Positions 1 to 6,312 of a DNA stretch of 7,564 nt are shown here, piece by piece; position 1 is the first letter of the stretch, and each line of letters starts with the position of its first letter. The notes beneath the pieces are model-generated. The model was not told where the DNA came from. It worked only from the letters and a program-made list of their open reading frames with translations, and did not search any database. Source of the DNA: Clostridia bacterium (GTDB lineage Bacteria > Bacillota > Clostridia > Oscillospirales > CAG-272); the NCBI GenBank assembly GCA_017958705.1, contig JAGDCE010000272.1, forward strand, positions 1 to 7,564. The letters run 5' to 3'. A program made the translations under genes and the position numbers.

Positions 1-41
1 GTTATAAGTATCGTTGCGATATCGTTTTCAAGTGCGTTCAT
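1..41 (-). CDS. hpt: Hypoxanthine phosphoribosyltransferase, N-terminal fragment (cut by window edge)
   Basis: Only 13 full codons are visible, reading MNALENDIATILI. The ATG lies at 41-39 and is preceded by a GGAG Shine-Dalgarno site (50-47) with a 5-nt spacer, so it is a credible start. The short acidic/hydrophobic opening ending in an I-L-I strand resembles the N-terminus of bacterial Hpt proteins, and hpt directly follows tilS in many Bacillota, often with ftsH next. Hpt salvages hypoxanthine (and usually guanine) to the monophosphate using PRPP. The ORF starts 14 bp inside the end of tilS, suggesting coupled translation in the same operon. The catalytic PRPP-binding motif lies outside the window, so the identification rests on the start, the short N-terminus and gene order; another small gene cannot be excluded. 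Confidence 0.65.
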   Translation of the reverse strand, partial: MNALENDIATILI

Positions 42-1413
42 ATTGTCTCCGTTTTTCAAATTCACAGTAAGTTAAATACACCGCCTCATCCCCGCGGACG
101 CCGTCTCGGACGTAGAACGGGGGCACGAACAGTATCCCGCCGCGGTCACATACGACGGGGTAATCTCCGCGAAGTGAAGACGGCACTTTTCTGTCACTCA
201 ATATTTTTTTTACGGTATGCGTCATTCCCCCGGAAACGACAAAGTCGCTGTCGCGGCGGTTTCTGACGAATACGCCGTTTTTTATGATATCAGAACTTAT
301 TTTTATTCGTTTGACCAGTTTGTAAAAATTTTTATATGCGTGAAGCGGCTTTGCAGAGCCGACGTATTCGGCAAATATCACGCTGTTTCTTCCCGGTATC
401 GCGTATTCGCCCTCGTTTTCTATCGGGATGCTGTAAACGAGCGGCTCGGACCGCTGCAAAAACCGGAACGCGCCGTTTTCGCAGATCAGATCGACTCCCG
501 ACGGGAAGCTAAGACGCTGTCCGTTCTCGGCCTGCGGTATGAAAGCCGATATCAGACGCAGATGCGCGTCGGACAGCGCTTCGCCGCAGGCGCGGCCGTA
601 TTGCAGGGAAAACGTCTTTTTGAACACCGCGGGGTGAAGCGACGAAAGAGAATCCGCCGTCATCGCGTCGGCACGGAACAGATATTCTTCGGCGCAGACT
701 GTGATAAAATCGTCGGCTTCAGCGCAAAGCATCGCCGCTTTGTTTATGTTTGACAGATAAGAGGGATTAATTCTTTCGAATCGCGGGAGCACCTCCGCGC
801 GGATATAATTGCGCGTGTAATCGGTGTCGGCATTCGTTTTATCGGTCACGTGCGTCTGTCCGCAGGCGGCAAGGAACGAGTCGATCTGCGCACGGATGAG
901 GCAGAGAAGCGGGCGCAGATAAACGACGCCGTCCTCCTCGCGCACGGGGCGTATACTGCCGAGCCCTCTCGGACCTGTGCCGCGCGCAAGATTGAACAGA
1001 AGCGTTTCGGCGCGATCGTTCGCATTGTGCGCGACCGCGACCGCGCGGCATCCGTATCCGGTCAAGGCTTCTTTAAAGATCCGCCTGCGTTCGTCCCTCG
1101 CCGTCTCTTCAACGCCTTTTTTCAGCTTTTTCGACAGTTCCGGCACGTCGACCCGGCACGCGTGGAATTCAACGCCGAGCCCGGAACACAGATCGCGGCA
1201 GAATTGCTCGTCGGCATCCGCGTCAGCTCCGCGTATCATGTGGTTCACGTGAACGCATACCGGCTCGGCTCCGAGTTTGAGCAATATGAGCAGAAGCGTC
1301 ACGGAATCCGCGCCGCCGGAAAGTCCCGTGAGGATCCGGCCGTTCAGTTCCATGCCGTTTTCTTTCGCGTAAGCACGGACAGCTCCGAGCGCGTCGTCAA
1401 CCGGGTTCTTCAA
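28..1413 (-). CDS. tilS: tRNA(Ile)-lysidine synthetase TilS
   Basis: TilS is a cytoplasmic ATP-dependent ligase that attaches lysine to C34 of the CAU-anticodon tRNA-Ile, switching it from Met to Ile identity and AUG to AUA decoding; it is normally essential. The 461-aa product has the N-type ATP-pyrophosphatase loop GLSGGADS (residues 30-37), the family motif VHVNHMIRG (54-62), AHNANDRAET (128-137), RNYIRAEVLP (201-210) and a C-terminal TilS substrate-binding domain (about 360-440) ending in VPPFYVRD. Length is usual for the family. The start is a TTG at 1413-1411 with GGAG 10 nt upstream (1427-1424); it overlaps the end of dnaB by 17 bp. The first in-frame ATG (residue 21) would leave only about nine residues before the ATP loop, so TTG is preferred. 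hpt begins within its 3' end. The identification is secure; the exact start is less so. Confidence 0.95.
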   Translation of the reverse strand: MKNPVDDALGAVRAYAKENGMELNGRILTGLSGGADSVTLLLILLKLGAEPVCVHVNHMIRGADADADEQFCRDLCSGLGVEFHACRVDVPELSKKLKKGVEETARDERRRIFKEALTGYGCRAVAVAHNANDRAETLLFNLARGTGPRGLGSIRPVREEDGVVYLRPLLCLIRAQIDSFLAACGQTHVTDKTNADTDYTRNYIRAEVLPRFERINPSYLSNINKAAMLCAEADDFITVCAEEYLFRADAMTADSLSSLHPAVFKKTFSLQYGRACGEALSDAHLRLISAFIPQAENGQRLSFPSGVDLICENGAFRFLQRSEPLVYSIPIENEGEYAIPGRNSVIFAEYVGSAKPLHAYKNFYKLVKRIKISSDIIKNGVFVRNRRDSDFVVSGGMTHTVKKILSDRKVPSSLRGDYPVVCDRGGILFVPPFYVRDGVRGDEAVYLTYCEFEKRRQYERT

Positions 1414-2743
1414 TGTTAGACAACTCCGAGAATCTCGTATGCTCGGGATCCCACGACATTTCGACCGTACCGGTGCCGCCGTGACGGTTTTTCGCGACGA
1501 TCACCTGAGCGCGGTTCTGCTGATCCTGTTTCTGGTCGTAATAGTCGGGACGGTAGAGCAGAAGCACCACGTCCGCGTCCTGTTCGATAGAGCCGGACTC
1601 ACGCAGATCCGCCATCGTCGGGACCTTTTCTTTCGTTTTTTCAAGATCTCTGTTCAGCTGTGAACAGCAGATCACGGGGACATCGAGCTCTTTCGCCATA
1701 AGCTTGAGGTTTCTCGATATCGCTGAGACCTCGGCAGTCCTGCCGTTTTTGGCGACGGCGGGATCCTGCATCAGCTGCAGATAGTCGATAATGACGAGCC
1801 CGCCAGATGAAAGCTCACGGATCCTCTTCAGCTTTGCTTTGATCCGCGACACGGTCGATTCCGTGGTGCCGTCGATGTAAATATTGCATTCCGCTAGCTT
1901 CTTACAGGCGTCGCCGAAGCGTCTCCATTCCTCTTCGGTGAGCTTTCCCGAGCGCAGCGTGCTGCTCGAAATGCATGCCTCGGTCGAGATCATCCTCTTG
2001 ACGAGCTCTTCGCCCGACATCTCGAGGGTGAAGAAGCAGATCGTCTTTTTACCTTTGAACGCGGCGTTTTCCGCGATGTTTAAAACGAAGCTCGTTTTAC
2101 CCATACCGGGGCGCGCGCCCACGATAAGCAGCTCTCCCTTGCTCATTCCGTACAGCAGGTTGTCGAGACCGGAATAATGAGTTTTTACGCCCATGTATTT
2201 GTCCGGATCGCGCGACAGGGCGACTATGCTGTCGCTCGCGTGCGTCAGAAGCGTCTTGATGTGAACAAGGTCGGTATTGTTGCGGTTGTTAGATATGTTA
2301 TATATAAGCTGTTCCGCACGCTCTATCGCCGAATAAACGGTCTCGCCGTCGTTGAACGCGGTCTCGGATATCTCACCCGACGCGTTTATGAGCTGACGTC
2401 TCAGGCTTTTTTCCTTGACTATATTGACGTAATCGTCCAGATTCGCCGTTGACGGCGTGGTCGATATTATCGTCATTATGTTGCTGCGGCACGCCGCCTC
2501 GTCCATGTCTGTCTGTTCGACGAGCATATCGGTAAGCGTGATCTCGTCGATCACCCTGTTCTGACTGAGGGAGAGCGTATGCATCGCGCTATAGATACGC
2601 TTGTGCAGTTCGAGATAAAAGTCGTTTTCGTCAAGCTGCTTCGCCACATCGCTGAATTTTTCGGGATCGATCAGGATCGCGCCGAGAACAGACTGCTCAG
2701 CCTGAAGGGAAAACGGCATCTGTCTGTTGAATTCGTTGGGCAT
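1397..2743 (-). CDS. dnaB: Replicative DNA helicase DnaB (DnaC of Bacillus)
   Basis: This is the hexameric 5'-3' helicase that unwinds DNA at the replication fork and recruits primase. The 448-aa product has the usual two-domain layout: an N-terminal helical domain (about 8-110, opening with PFSLQAEQSVLGAIL), a linker, and a RecA-like C-terminal ATPase domain (about 180-440). Visible motifs are Walker A GARPGMGKTS (209-218), the catalytic glutamate in FTLEMS (E241), Walker B VIIDYLQLM (317-325), SQLNR (361-365), DLRESGSIEQDAD (379-391) and NRHGGTG (419-425). There is no intein and no truncation. The ATG is 9 bp after the rplI stop, which lies in the same frame, so no longer start is possible. 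AGGAG (2760-2756) sits in the last rplI codons with a rather long 12-nt spacer, which fits translational coupling. The gdpP-rplI-dnaB order is typical of Bacillota. Confidence 0.98.
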   Translation of the reverse strand: MPNEFNRQMPFSLQAEQSVLGAILIDPEKFSDVAKQLDENDFYLELHKRIYSAMHTLSLSQNRVIDEITLTDMLVEQTDMDEAACRSNIMTIISTTPSTANLDDYVNIVKEKSLRRQLINASGEISETAFNDGETVYSAIERAEQLIYNISNNRNNTDLVHIKTLLTHASDSIVALSRDPDKYMGVKTHYSGLDNLLYGMSKGELLIVGARPGMGKTSFVLNIAENAAFKGKKTICFFTLEMSGEELVKRMISTEACISSSTLRSGKLTEEEWRRFGDACKKLAECNIYIDGTTESTVSRIKAKLKRIRELSSGGLVIIDYLQLMQDPAVAKNGRTAEVSAISRNLKLMAKELDVPVICCSQLNRDLEKTKEKVPTMADLRESGSIEQDADVVLLLYRPDYYDQKQDQQNRAQVIVAKNRHGGTGTVEMSWDPEHTRFSELSNIEEPG

Positions 2744-2752
2744 TTTATCGGC

Positions 2753-3202
2753 TTACTCCTTTTCGGTTACGATGAGGTTTATCTTCCCGTTTACGTCCGG
2801 ATAATACTTTACGTCAAGCTCGTATTTGCCGAACGTCTTTATCGGCTCGGCGACCGTTATCTTTCTCTTGTCGAGTTCTATACCGTACTGCTTTTTAAGC
2901 TCCTCGGATACTTCCTTCGCGGTGACGGAGCCGTAGAATTTTCCGCCGGCTCCCGCCTGCTGGCGTATGACGACGTTGAGCGAGCCGATCTTCTCGGCAA
3001 GGGCTTTCGCCTCCGCGCGCTCGACCTCTATTTTATGGAGCCTCGATTCCTCTTTGGCTTTCAACTCTTTCAGCAGAGCGTCCGTTAATTCGCGGGCGAG
3101 TTTTCTCGGGATCAGGTAGTTTTTGGCGTATCCGTCGGATACCTTGACGATTTCGCCCTTTTTGCCCTGGCCCTTTACGTCTTCAAGCAGTAAAACTTTC
3201 AT
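2753..3202 (-). CDS. rplI: 50S ribosomal protein L9
   Basis: L9 binds 23S rRNA near the base of the L1 stalk and helps maintain reading frame. The 149-aa product has the family's usual length and layout: an N-terminal globular rRNA-binding domain carrying the L9 signature GQGKKGEIVKVSDGYAKNYLIP (roughly residues 11-32, given here as one motif of G, K and N/Y anchor positions), a long charged connecting helix (about 40-75), and a C-terminal domain containing the GGKFYGSVT segment (86-94). The ATG at 3202-3200 follows an AAGGAAG Shine-Dalgarno site about 9 nt upstream. It lies 30 bp downstream of gdpP and 9 bp upstream of dnaB. I see no separate promoter or terminator in either gap, so it is probably transcribed from the gdpP promoter. 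Confidence 0.98.
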   Translation of the reverse strand: MKVLLLEDVKGQGKKGEIVKVSDGYAKNYLIPRKLARELTDALLKELKAKEESRLHKIEVERAEAKALAEKIGSLNVVIRQQAGAGGKFYGSVTAKEVSEELKKQYGIELDKRKITVAEPIKTFGKYELDVKYYPDVNGKINLIVTEKE

Positions 3203-3232
3203 TTATATACACTTCCTTTCAGTTGGAATCTT

Positions 3233-5296
3233 TTATTCCTGATCTTCAGCCGCGTCTTTTGCGAAGCTTGCGTCGATCGCCTGCTCGAGCAGTCCGACCG
3301 CAAGTTCGGAGGTCACTCTCGGCAGAGGTCCTTCGTACATCTGTACGACCTTGCCGGCCGTCAGCTGCGTTCCGGCGTTCGAATGGTGGCCGCCGCCGCC
3401 GAGCCGCTCGAGTATTACCTGAACGTTGACGGATCCGTCGCTGCGTGCGGAGATCGTATATACAGGCTCGGACGAAACGTCCGTGTTTATGCGTACGATC
3501 GCGAACGAGGCCGCGACGCCGTCGAGCTTCAGCATCGTGTCGGCCACGCGCGCCGCCGTGGCGGGATCGGACGAGGGCGAGCTGTCGTCGCCGGTGCAGA
3601 TCACGCAGCCGTCGCGGTAGACGCGCATCGTGCTCTCGATCTTGAGCTCAAGCATGAACGCTTTCTTGTCGAGCGTGAAGAACGACGAGGCGACGGAGGC
3701 GTCGGCGCCCTCACGGCGAAGGAACTGCGCGGCGGCGTACGTACCGGCTCCGCAGTCGCGCGTGAAGTTATTCGTGTCGAGCTGGATGCCGGCGAGCAGC
3801 AGGTTCGCCTCGTCCGGCGTCAGCACGCCCGACGGGAAGAACTGCGCGATCATCTGAGAAACTATCTCGGACGCCGACGACGCCGACGGTTCGACGTACG
3901 TTATCTTCGTCTCGAACGGGAAACTGCTCGACGACATGCGGTGGTGATCTATGACGATTATCTGAGACACGTGCTTCGTGATCTCGGGGTATTCGAATAT
4001 ATAAGGATTGTTGACGTCTATGATGAAGAGAAGGGAATCGTGCTCGACGGCGTCGAGATCGTCGCGGTCGAAGTCGTAGAAAATGTCGCGGTAGTCCGGC
4101 ATTTCAAGCATCTTCGCGTAAGGCTTGGCGATATTCTTGTTGTTCTTCACGATAAGCGTCGTCTTCTTGCCAAGCGACAGACAAATCTTCGCTATGCCCA
4201 TGCACGAGGCGAGACAGTCGAAGTCCGCGTTCTTGTGGCCCATGATGAAGACCGAGCCGGCTTTCTTGATCAGCGGCGTCGCCTGAAGCACGAGCCTTCT
4301 GGCGTTGAGACCCGTCAGCTGCGGATCGTGTTTTGAAAGACCGCCGAAGAACTCGTCCTTCGTGCCGCGGTCGTTTTTAATGACGACCTGGTCGCCGCCG
4401 CGCTGCAGCGCGAAACTCATGGCGGAGGAGGCAAGCTGACATTTTTCGGTGACCGTGCCGCCGCAGTCGGCTATACCGATCGACAGCGTCATCGGGATCG
4501 CGTCGTCGCCGAACGTGATCTTCTTGGCTTCCGACAGTATCGGGAACGAGGCGCGGCGCATCGCAGGCAGCTGGTCGGCGAAGAACATCATAAGATATTT
4601 GCCGGCGCCGTACTCTCTTATATGACCGTTGACAGACTCGGCCCAGCTCTTAAGGAGCTTCGTCACGGCGGCGGACGCTTCGGCGTACTGATCCTGCATG
4701 TTTGACAGGAAGTTGTCCGCCATGTCTATCACGACGTAGCCGACGATCAGCCGCTCGTTCTCAAGCTTTTCGCGGAGCTGTGTTTCATTTGTCGTCTCGA
4801 CCCACAGCGTAGTCACTGTCCTGCCGGCGGAATTGCTCTGCGGGAAACCGAACACGCGGAACGTGCGCGTATCGAGCTTTATCTCCGCGCCGGTCTCGGG
4901 ATCGGCGGCGAGCAGTTCTTTGAGCGATAATCCCGTGAGCTGACGGAAATCTGAATCCTTCTTGATCCGGCCTTCCATGATTGCGGAAAACGCTTCGTTG
5001 CTCCAGACTATCTTTCCGCCGCCGTCGGTCAGCGCGACCGGCATCTTCATCGCGGCAAGCATATGCGTCACCGAACGTGAAGATTTCGGCGGCGCGTCGT
5101 TGCCCTGAGACGTCGATCCCGCGCGTAATATAAACCATACTCCGAAGAGCAATATCACGCAGTACGCCGCGGCGAACAGGACGGTCTGCCATACTCCGGG
5201 CAGCAGCTTGTTGTACGACAGTACGGCAAAGCCGGCCATGAAGAGTACGGAGCACAACGCACAATATATTATAACGAGTTTGGATTTTTTACTCAT
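3233..5296 (-). CDS. gdpP: Cyclic-di-AMP phosphodiesterase GdpP (YybT family)
   Basis: GdpP is a membrane-anchored enzyme that hydrolyses c-di-AMP to pApA and so affects osmotic, potassium and cell-wall homeostasis. The 687-aa product shows the full family architecture: two membrane helices (about 8-28 and 34-58), a PAS domain (about 75-170), a degenerate GGDEF domain (about 180-305) and a DHH/DHHA1 phosphoesterase module (about 340-660). DHH metal ligands are visible in GHKNADFD (353-360), IIDVNNP (D427), VIDHHR (450-452) and QLDTNNF (D507); DHHA1 has GGGGHHSNAG (633-642). The GGDEF signature position appears to read EYGAGKYLM (228-236), so cyclase activity is not expected, as in known GdpP proteins. 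The ATG has AGGAG with a 5-nt spacer. It is the first gene of the operon, with its own strong promoter; no yybS homologue precedes it. Confidence 0.96.
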   Translation of the reverse strand: MSKKSKLVIIYCALCSVLFMAGFAVLSYNKLLPGVWQTVLFAAAYCVILLFGVWFILRAGSTSQGNDAPPKSSRSVTHMLAAMKMPVALTDGGGKIVWSNEAFSAIMEGRIKKDSDFRQLTGLSLKELLAADPETGAEIKLDTRTFRVFGFPQSNSAGRTVTTLWVETTNETQLREKLENERLIVGYVVIDMADNFLSNMQDQYAEASAAVTKLLKSWAESVNGHIREYGAGKYLMMFFADQLPAMRRASFPILSEAKKITFGDDAIPMTLSIGIADCGGTVTEKCQLASSAMSFALQRGGDQVVIKNDRGTKDEFFGGLSKHDPQLTGLNARRLVLQATPLIKKAGSVFIMGHKNADFDCLASCMGIAKICLSLGKKTTLIVKNNKNIAKPYAKMLEMPDYRDIFYDFDRDDLDAVEHDSLLFIIDVNNPYIFEYPEITKHVSQIIVIDHHRMSSSSFPFETKITYVEPSASSASEIVSQMIAQFFPSGVLTPDEANLLLAGIQLDTNNFTRDCGAGTYAAAQFLRREGADASVASSFFTLDKKAFMLELKIESTMRVYRDGCVICTGDDSSPSSDPATAARVADTMLKLDGVAASFAIVRINTDVSSEPVYTISARSDGSVNVQVILERLGGGGHHSNAGTQLTAGKVVQMYEGPLPRVTSELAVGLLEQAIDASFAKDAAEDQE

Positions 5297-5318
5297 ATCC
5301 GCTCCTGATTTGTTTTTG

Positions 5319-5332
5319 CGGGATTATACCCG
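5319..5332 (-). other. Short inverted repeat in the gdpP leader
   Basis: The minus strand reads CGGGTATAATCCCG, a 4-bp inverted repeat around a 6-nt loop. It starts about 2-3 nt after the predicted gdpP transcription start and lies 22 bp upstream of the ATG. It could be a small 5' stem-loop, a repressor site or chance. Its loop also happens to be a perfect TATAAT, which with TTGTGA (5353-5348, 19-bp spacing) could form a weaker second promoter. Confidence 0.3.
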
Positions 5333-5340
5333 TATTTTAA

Positions 5341-5369
5341 ATAATATCACAATATATATTAAATGTCAA
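5341..5369 (-). promoter_or_regulatory. Sigma-A type promoter of the gdpP-rplI-dnaB-tilS-hpt operon
   Basis: On the minus strand, a perfect -35 TTGACA (5369-5364) is separated by exactly 17 bp from -10 TATTAT (5346-5341). A TGA just before the -10 gives an extended -10. The predicted start is near 5334-5335, giving a leader of about 40 nt. No other promoter of similar quality was seen in the short gaps of the operon, so this probably drives all five genes. Confidence 0.8.
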
Positions 5370-5409
5370 CCCGGGAATAAAAAAGAACTTGTAAAATTTG
5401 AAAATGCTA

Positions 5410-5438
5410 TTGAAAAACGCGCCGTCATATGATATGAT
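5410..5438 (+). promoter_or_regulatory. Sigma-A type promoter of nrdG
   Basis: The -35 TTGAAA (5410-5415) is followed after 17 bp by -10 TATGAT (5433-5438), preceded by TGA as an extended -10. The upstream 35 bp are rich in A and T tracts, which could act as an UP element. The predicted start near 5445 leaves a leader of about 22 nt. It is divergent from the gdpP promoter, with the two -35 hexamers 40 bp apart. Confidence 0.7.
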
Positions 5439-5456
5439 TGAAAAAAATGCGAAAAC

Positions 5457-5460
5457 GGAG
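5457..5460 (+). promoter_or_regulatory. Shine-Dalgarno site that sets the nrdG start
   Basis: GGAG lies 6 nt before the ATG at 5467. This decides against a longer reading from the TTG at 5398, which would begin upstream of the predicted promoter and add 23 residues that do not resemble the family. Confidence 0.75.
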
Positions 5461-5466
5461 CAAAAA

Positions 5467-6150
5467 ATGAAAATATACGGACTTCAGAAACTGTCGCTCG
5501 TGGATTTCCCGGGAAAAACCGCGGCGGTGCTGTTTACGGGCGGATGCAACTTCCGCTGCCCGTTCTGCCATAACTACGGGCTCGTGCAGGATCCGGGCGA
5601 ACCGCTCGATAAAACGGAGGTCTTCGAATATCTGAAAAAGCGCGCGGGTCTGCTCGACGCCGTAGTCATAACCGGAGGCGAACCGCTGATACATCCAGAT
5701 ATCGCGGAGCTTATCGTCGAGGTAAGGGAGCTCGGCTATCCCGTCAAGCTCGACACGAACGGCACGTTCCCGGCGCGTCTCGCGGAGCTTTTGACGCGCG
5801 GGCTCGTAGATTACGTTGCTATGGATATAAAGAACAGCCGTGAGAAATACTATCTGACGGCCGGCTGCGACGTTGACCTCGACGCGGTAAACAAAAGCAT
5901 CATGATTTTAAAGAGCGGAAACACGGAATTCGAGTTTCGTACCACGGTCGTGCAGCAGCTTCACGAGCTCGATGATTTCATAAAAATAGGCGAATGGATC
6001 AAGGGCGACGTCAACTATTATCTGCAGTGCTTCAAGGACAGCGAGAATGTTCCTTACGGCAATCTTTCGGCGCCCTCCGAGGAGTCGATGCACTTGTATC
6101 TTGACGCTGTACAAAAGTTTGTGCCCCGCGCGGCTTTAAGAGGAATATAA
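5467..6150 (+). CDS. nrdG: Anaerobic ribonucleotide reductase activating protein (radical SAM, NrdG2 type)
   Basis: This 227-aa radical SAM enzyme is predicted to use a [4Fe-4S] cluster and S-adenosylmethionine to install the glycyl radical on NrdD, encoded just downstream. The cluster motif CNFRCPFC (C27, C31, C34; CX3CX2C) is intact, followed by the SAM-binding GGEP (70-73), KLDTNGT (94-100) and DYVAMDIKN (115-123). The opening IYGLQKLSLVDFPGK and the overall length fit the NrdG2 group of activases (TIGR02495-like) rather than the shorter classical NrdG of about 150-175 residues. No extra ferredoxin-like cysteine insert is seen. It has its own promoter and no terminator before nrdD, so read-through into nrdD is possible. 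Similar activases serve other glycyl radical enzymes, so specificity for NrdD is inferred from family and neighbourhood. Confidence 0.9.
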   Translation: MKIYGLQKLSLVDFPGKTAAVLFTGGCNFRCPFCHNYGLVQDPGEPLDKTEVFEYLKKRAGLLDAVVITGGEPLIHPDIAELIVEVRELGYPVKLDTNGTFPARLAELLTRGLVDYVAMDIKNSREKYYLTAGCDVDLDAVNKSIMILKSGNTEFEFRTTVVQQLHELDDFIKIGEWIKGDVNYYLQCFKDSENVPYGNLSAPSEESMHLYLDAVQKFVPRAALRGI

Positions 6151-6163
6151 CTATATATAGTTT
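6148..6163 (+). promoter_or_regulatory. NrdR box 1 (predicted)
   Basis: The 16-mer TAACTATATATAGTTT has the core CTATATATAG (6151-6160), matching the known NrdR-box core CWATATATWG at all ten positions; AACTATATATAGTT (6149-6162) is a perfect 14-bp palindrome. It overlaps the nrdG stop codon. NrdR is the ATP/dATP-sensing repressor of bacterial ribonucleotide reductase genes and typically binds two such boxes in tandem. Confidence 0.8.
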
Positions 6164-6178
6164 TCCGTCGATTTTTTC

Positions 6179-6194
6179 TTACAATATATTGCAA
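6179..6194 (+). promoter_or_regulatory. NrdR box 2 (predicted)
   Basis: The 16-mer TTACAATATATTGCAA has the perfect core CAATATATTG (6182-6191), also matching CWATATATWG at all ten positions. Its centre is 31 bp from that of box 1, the spacing of about three helical turns usual for paired NrdR sites. It ends 7 bp upstream of the -35 hexamer of the main nrdD promoter. Confidence 0.82.
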
Positions 6195-6201
6195 AAACCT
6201 C

Positions 6202-6230
6202 TTGACAAATCGGAAATTTTGTTGTATGAT
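6202..6230 (+). promoter_or_regulatory. Main nrdD promoter P1
   Basis: A perfect -35 TTGACA (6202-6207) and -10 TATGAT (6225-6230) are separated by 17 bp. The predicted start near 6237 gives a leader of about 76 nt. The position just downstream of the two NrdR boxes supports NrdR control of this promoter. Confidence 0.85.
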
Positions 6231-6237
6231 ATACAGG

Positions 6238-6252
6238 CCGACCGAGTGTCGG
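6238..6252 (+). other. Small hairpin at the 5' end of the nrdD leader
   Basis: CCGAC (6238-6242) and GTCGG (6248-6252) can pair around a 5-nt loop; an alternative pairing ACCGA/TCGGT (6241-6245 with 6249-6253) overlaps it. It sits at the predicted transcript start. A role as an mRNA-stabilising 5' stem is possible; there is no U-tract, so it is not a terminator. Confidence 0.35.
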
Positions 6253-6263
6253 TAACAGAAATT

Positions 6264-6292
6264 GCGACAAATAAACCACAGCGTTGTATGAT
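6264..6292 (+). promoter_or_regulatory. Possible second nrdD promoter P2, a degenerate repeat of P1
   Basis: GCGACA (6264-6269) and TATGAT (6287-6292) are again 17 bp apart. The blocks GACAAAT and GTTGTATGATA occur in both P1 and here at an identical 62-bp offset, while the spacer between them differs. The -35 matches consensus at only four of six positions, so activity is uncertain; a start near 6299 would leave a leader of about 14 nt. Confidence 0.4.
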
Positions 6293-6312
6293 AAAGAAAA
6301 GAGAGGTAAAAT

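Noticed and set aside
217..1419. Plus-strand open frames of 178 and 189 codons, and smaller ones, across tilS
   Set aside because: They are antisense or alternate-frame shadows of tilS with no motif and low-complexity basic composition.
3383..4336. A 317-codon plus-strand open frame inside gdpP
   Set aside because: It is antisense to the unmistakable gdpP gene, is rich in R, V, D and E as expected from the complement of its codons, and has no recognisable domain.
5350..5359. NrdR-like core CAATATATAT within the gdpP promoter
   Set aside because: It lacks the final G, its outer arms do not match, and no second box lies 31 bp away on either side. In AT-rich DNA this is easily chance.
5398..5466. 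Longer nrdG start at the TTG at 5398
   Set aside because: The extension covers the predicted promoter, and the ATG at 5467 has a good Shine-Dalgarno site and matches the family N-terminus.
6149..6176. Rho-independent terminator after nrdG
   Set aside because: The palindrome is pure AT in its centre with no loop, and could not form a stable hairpin; the nearby T-run is 10 bp away. It is better explained as an NrdR box.
6231..6312. Riboswitch in the nrdD leader, for example cobalamin
   Set aside because: The leader is only about 76 nt, with one small hairpin and no recognisable riboswitch core.
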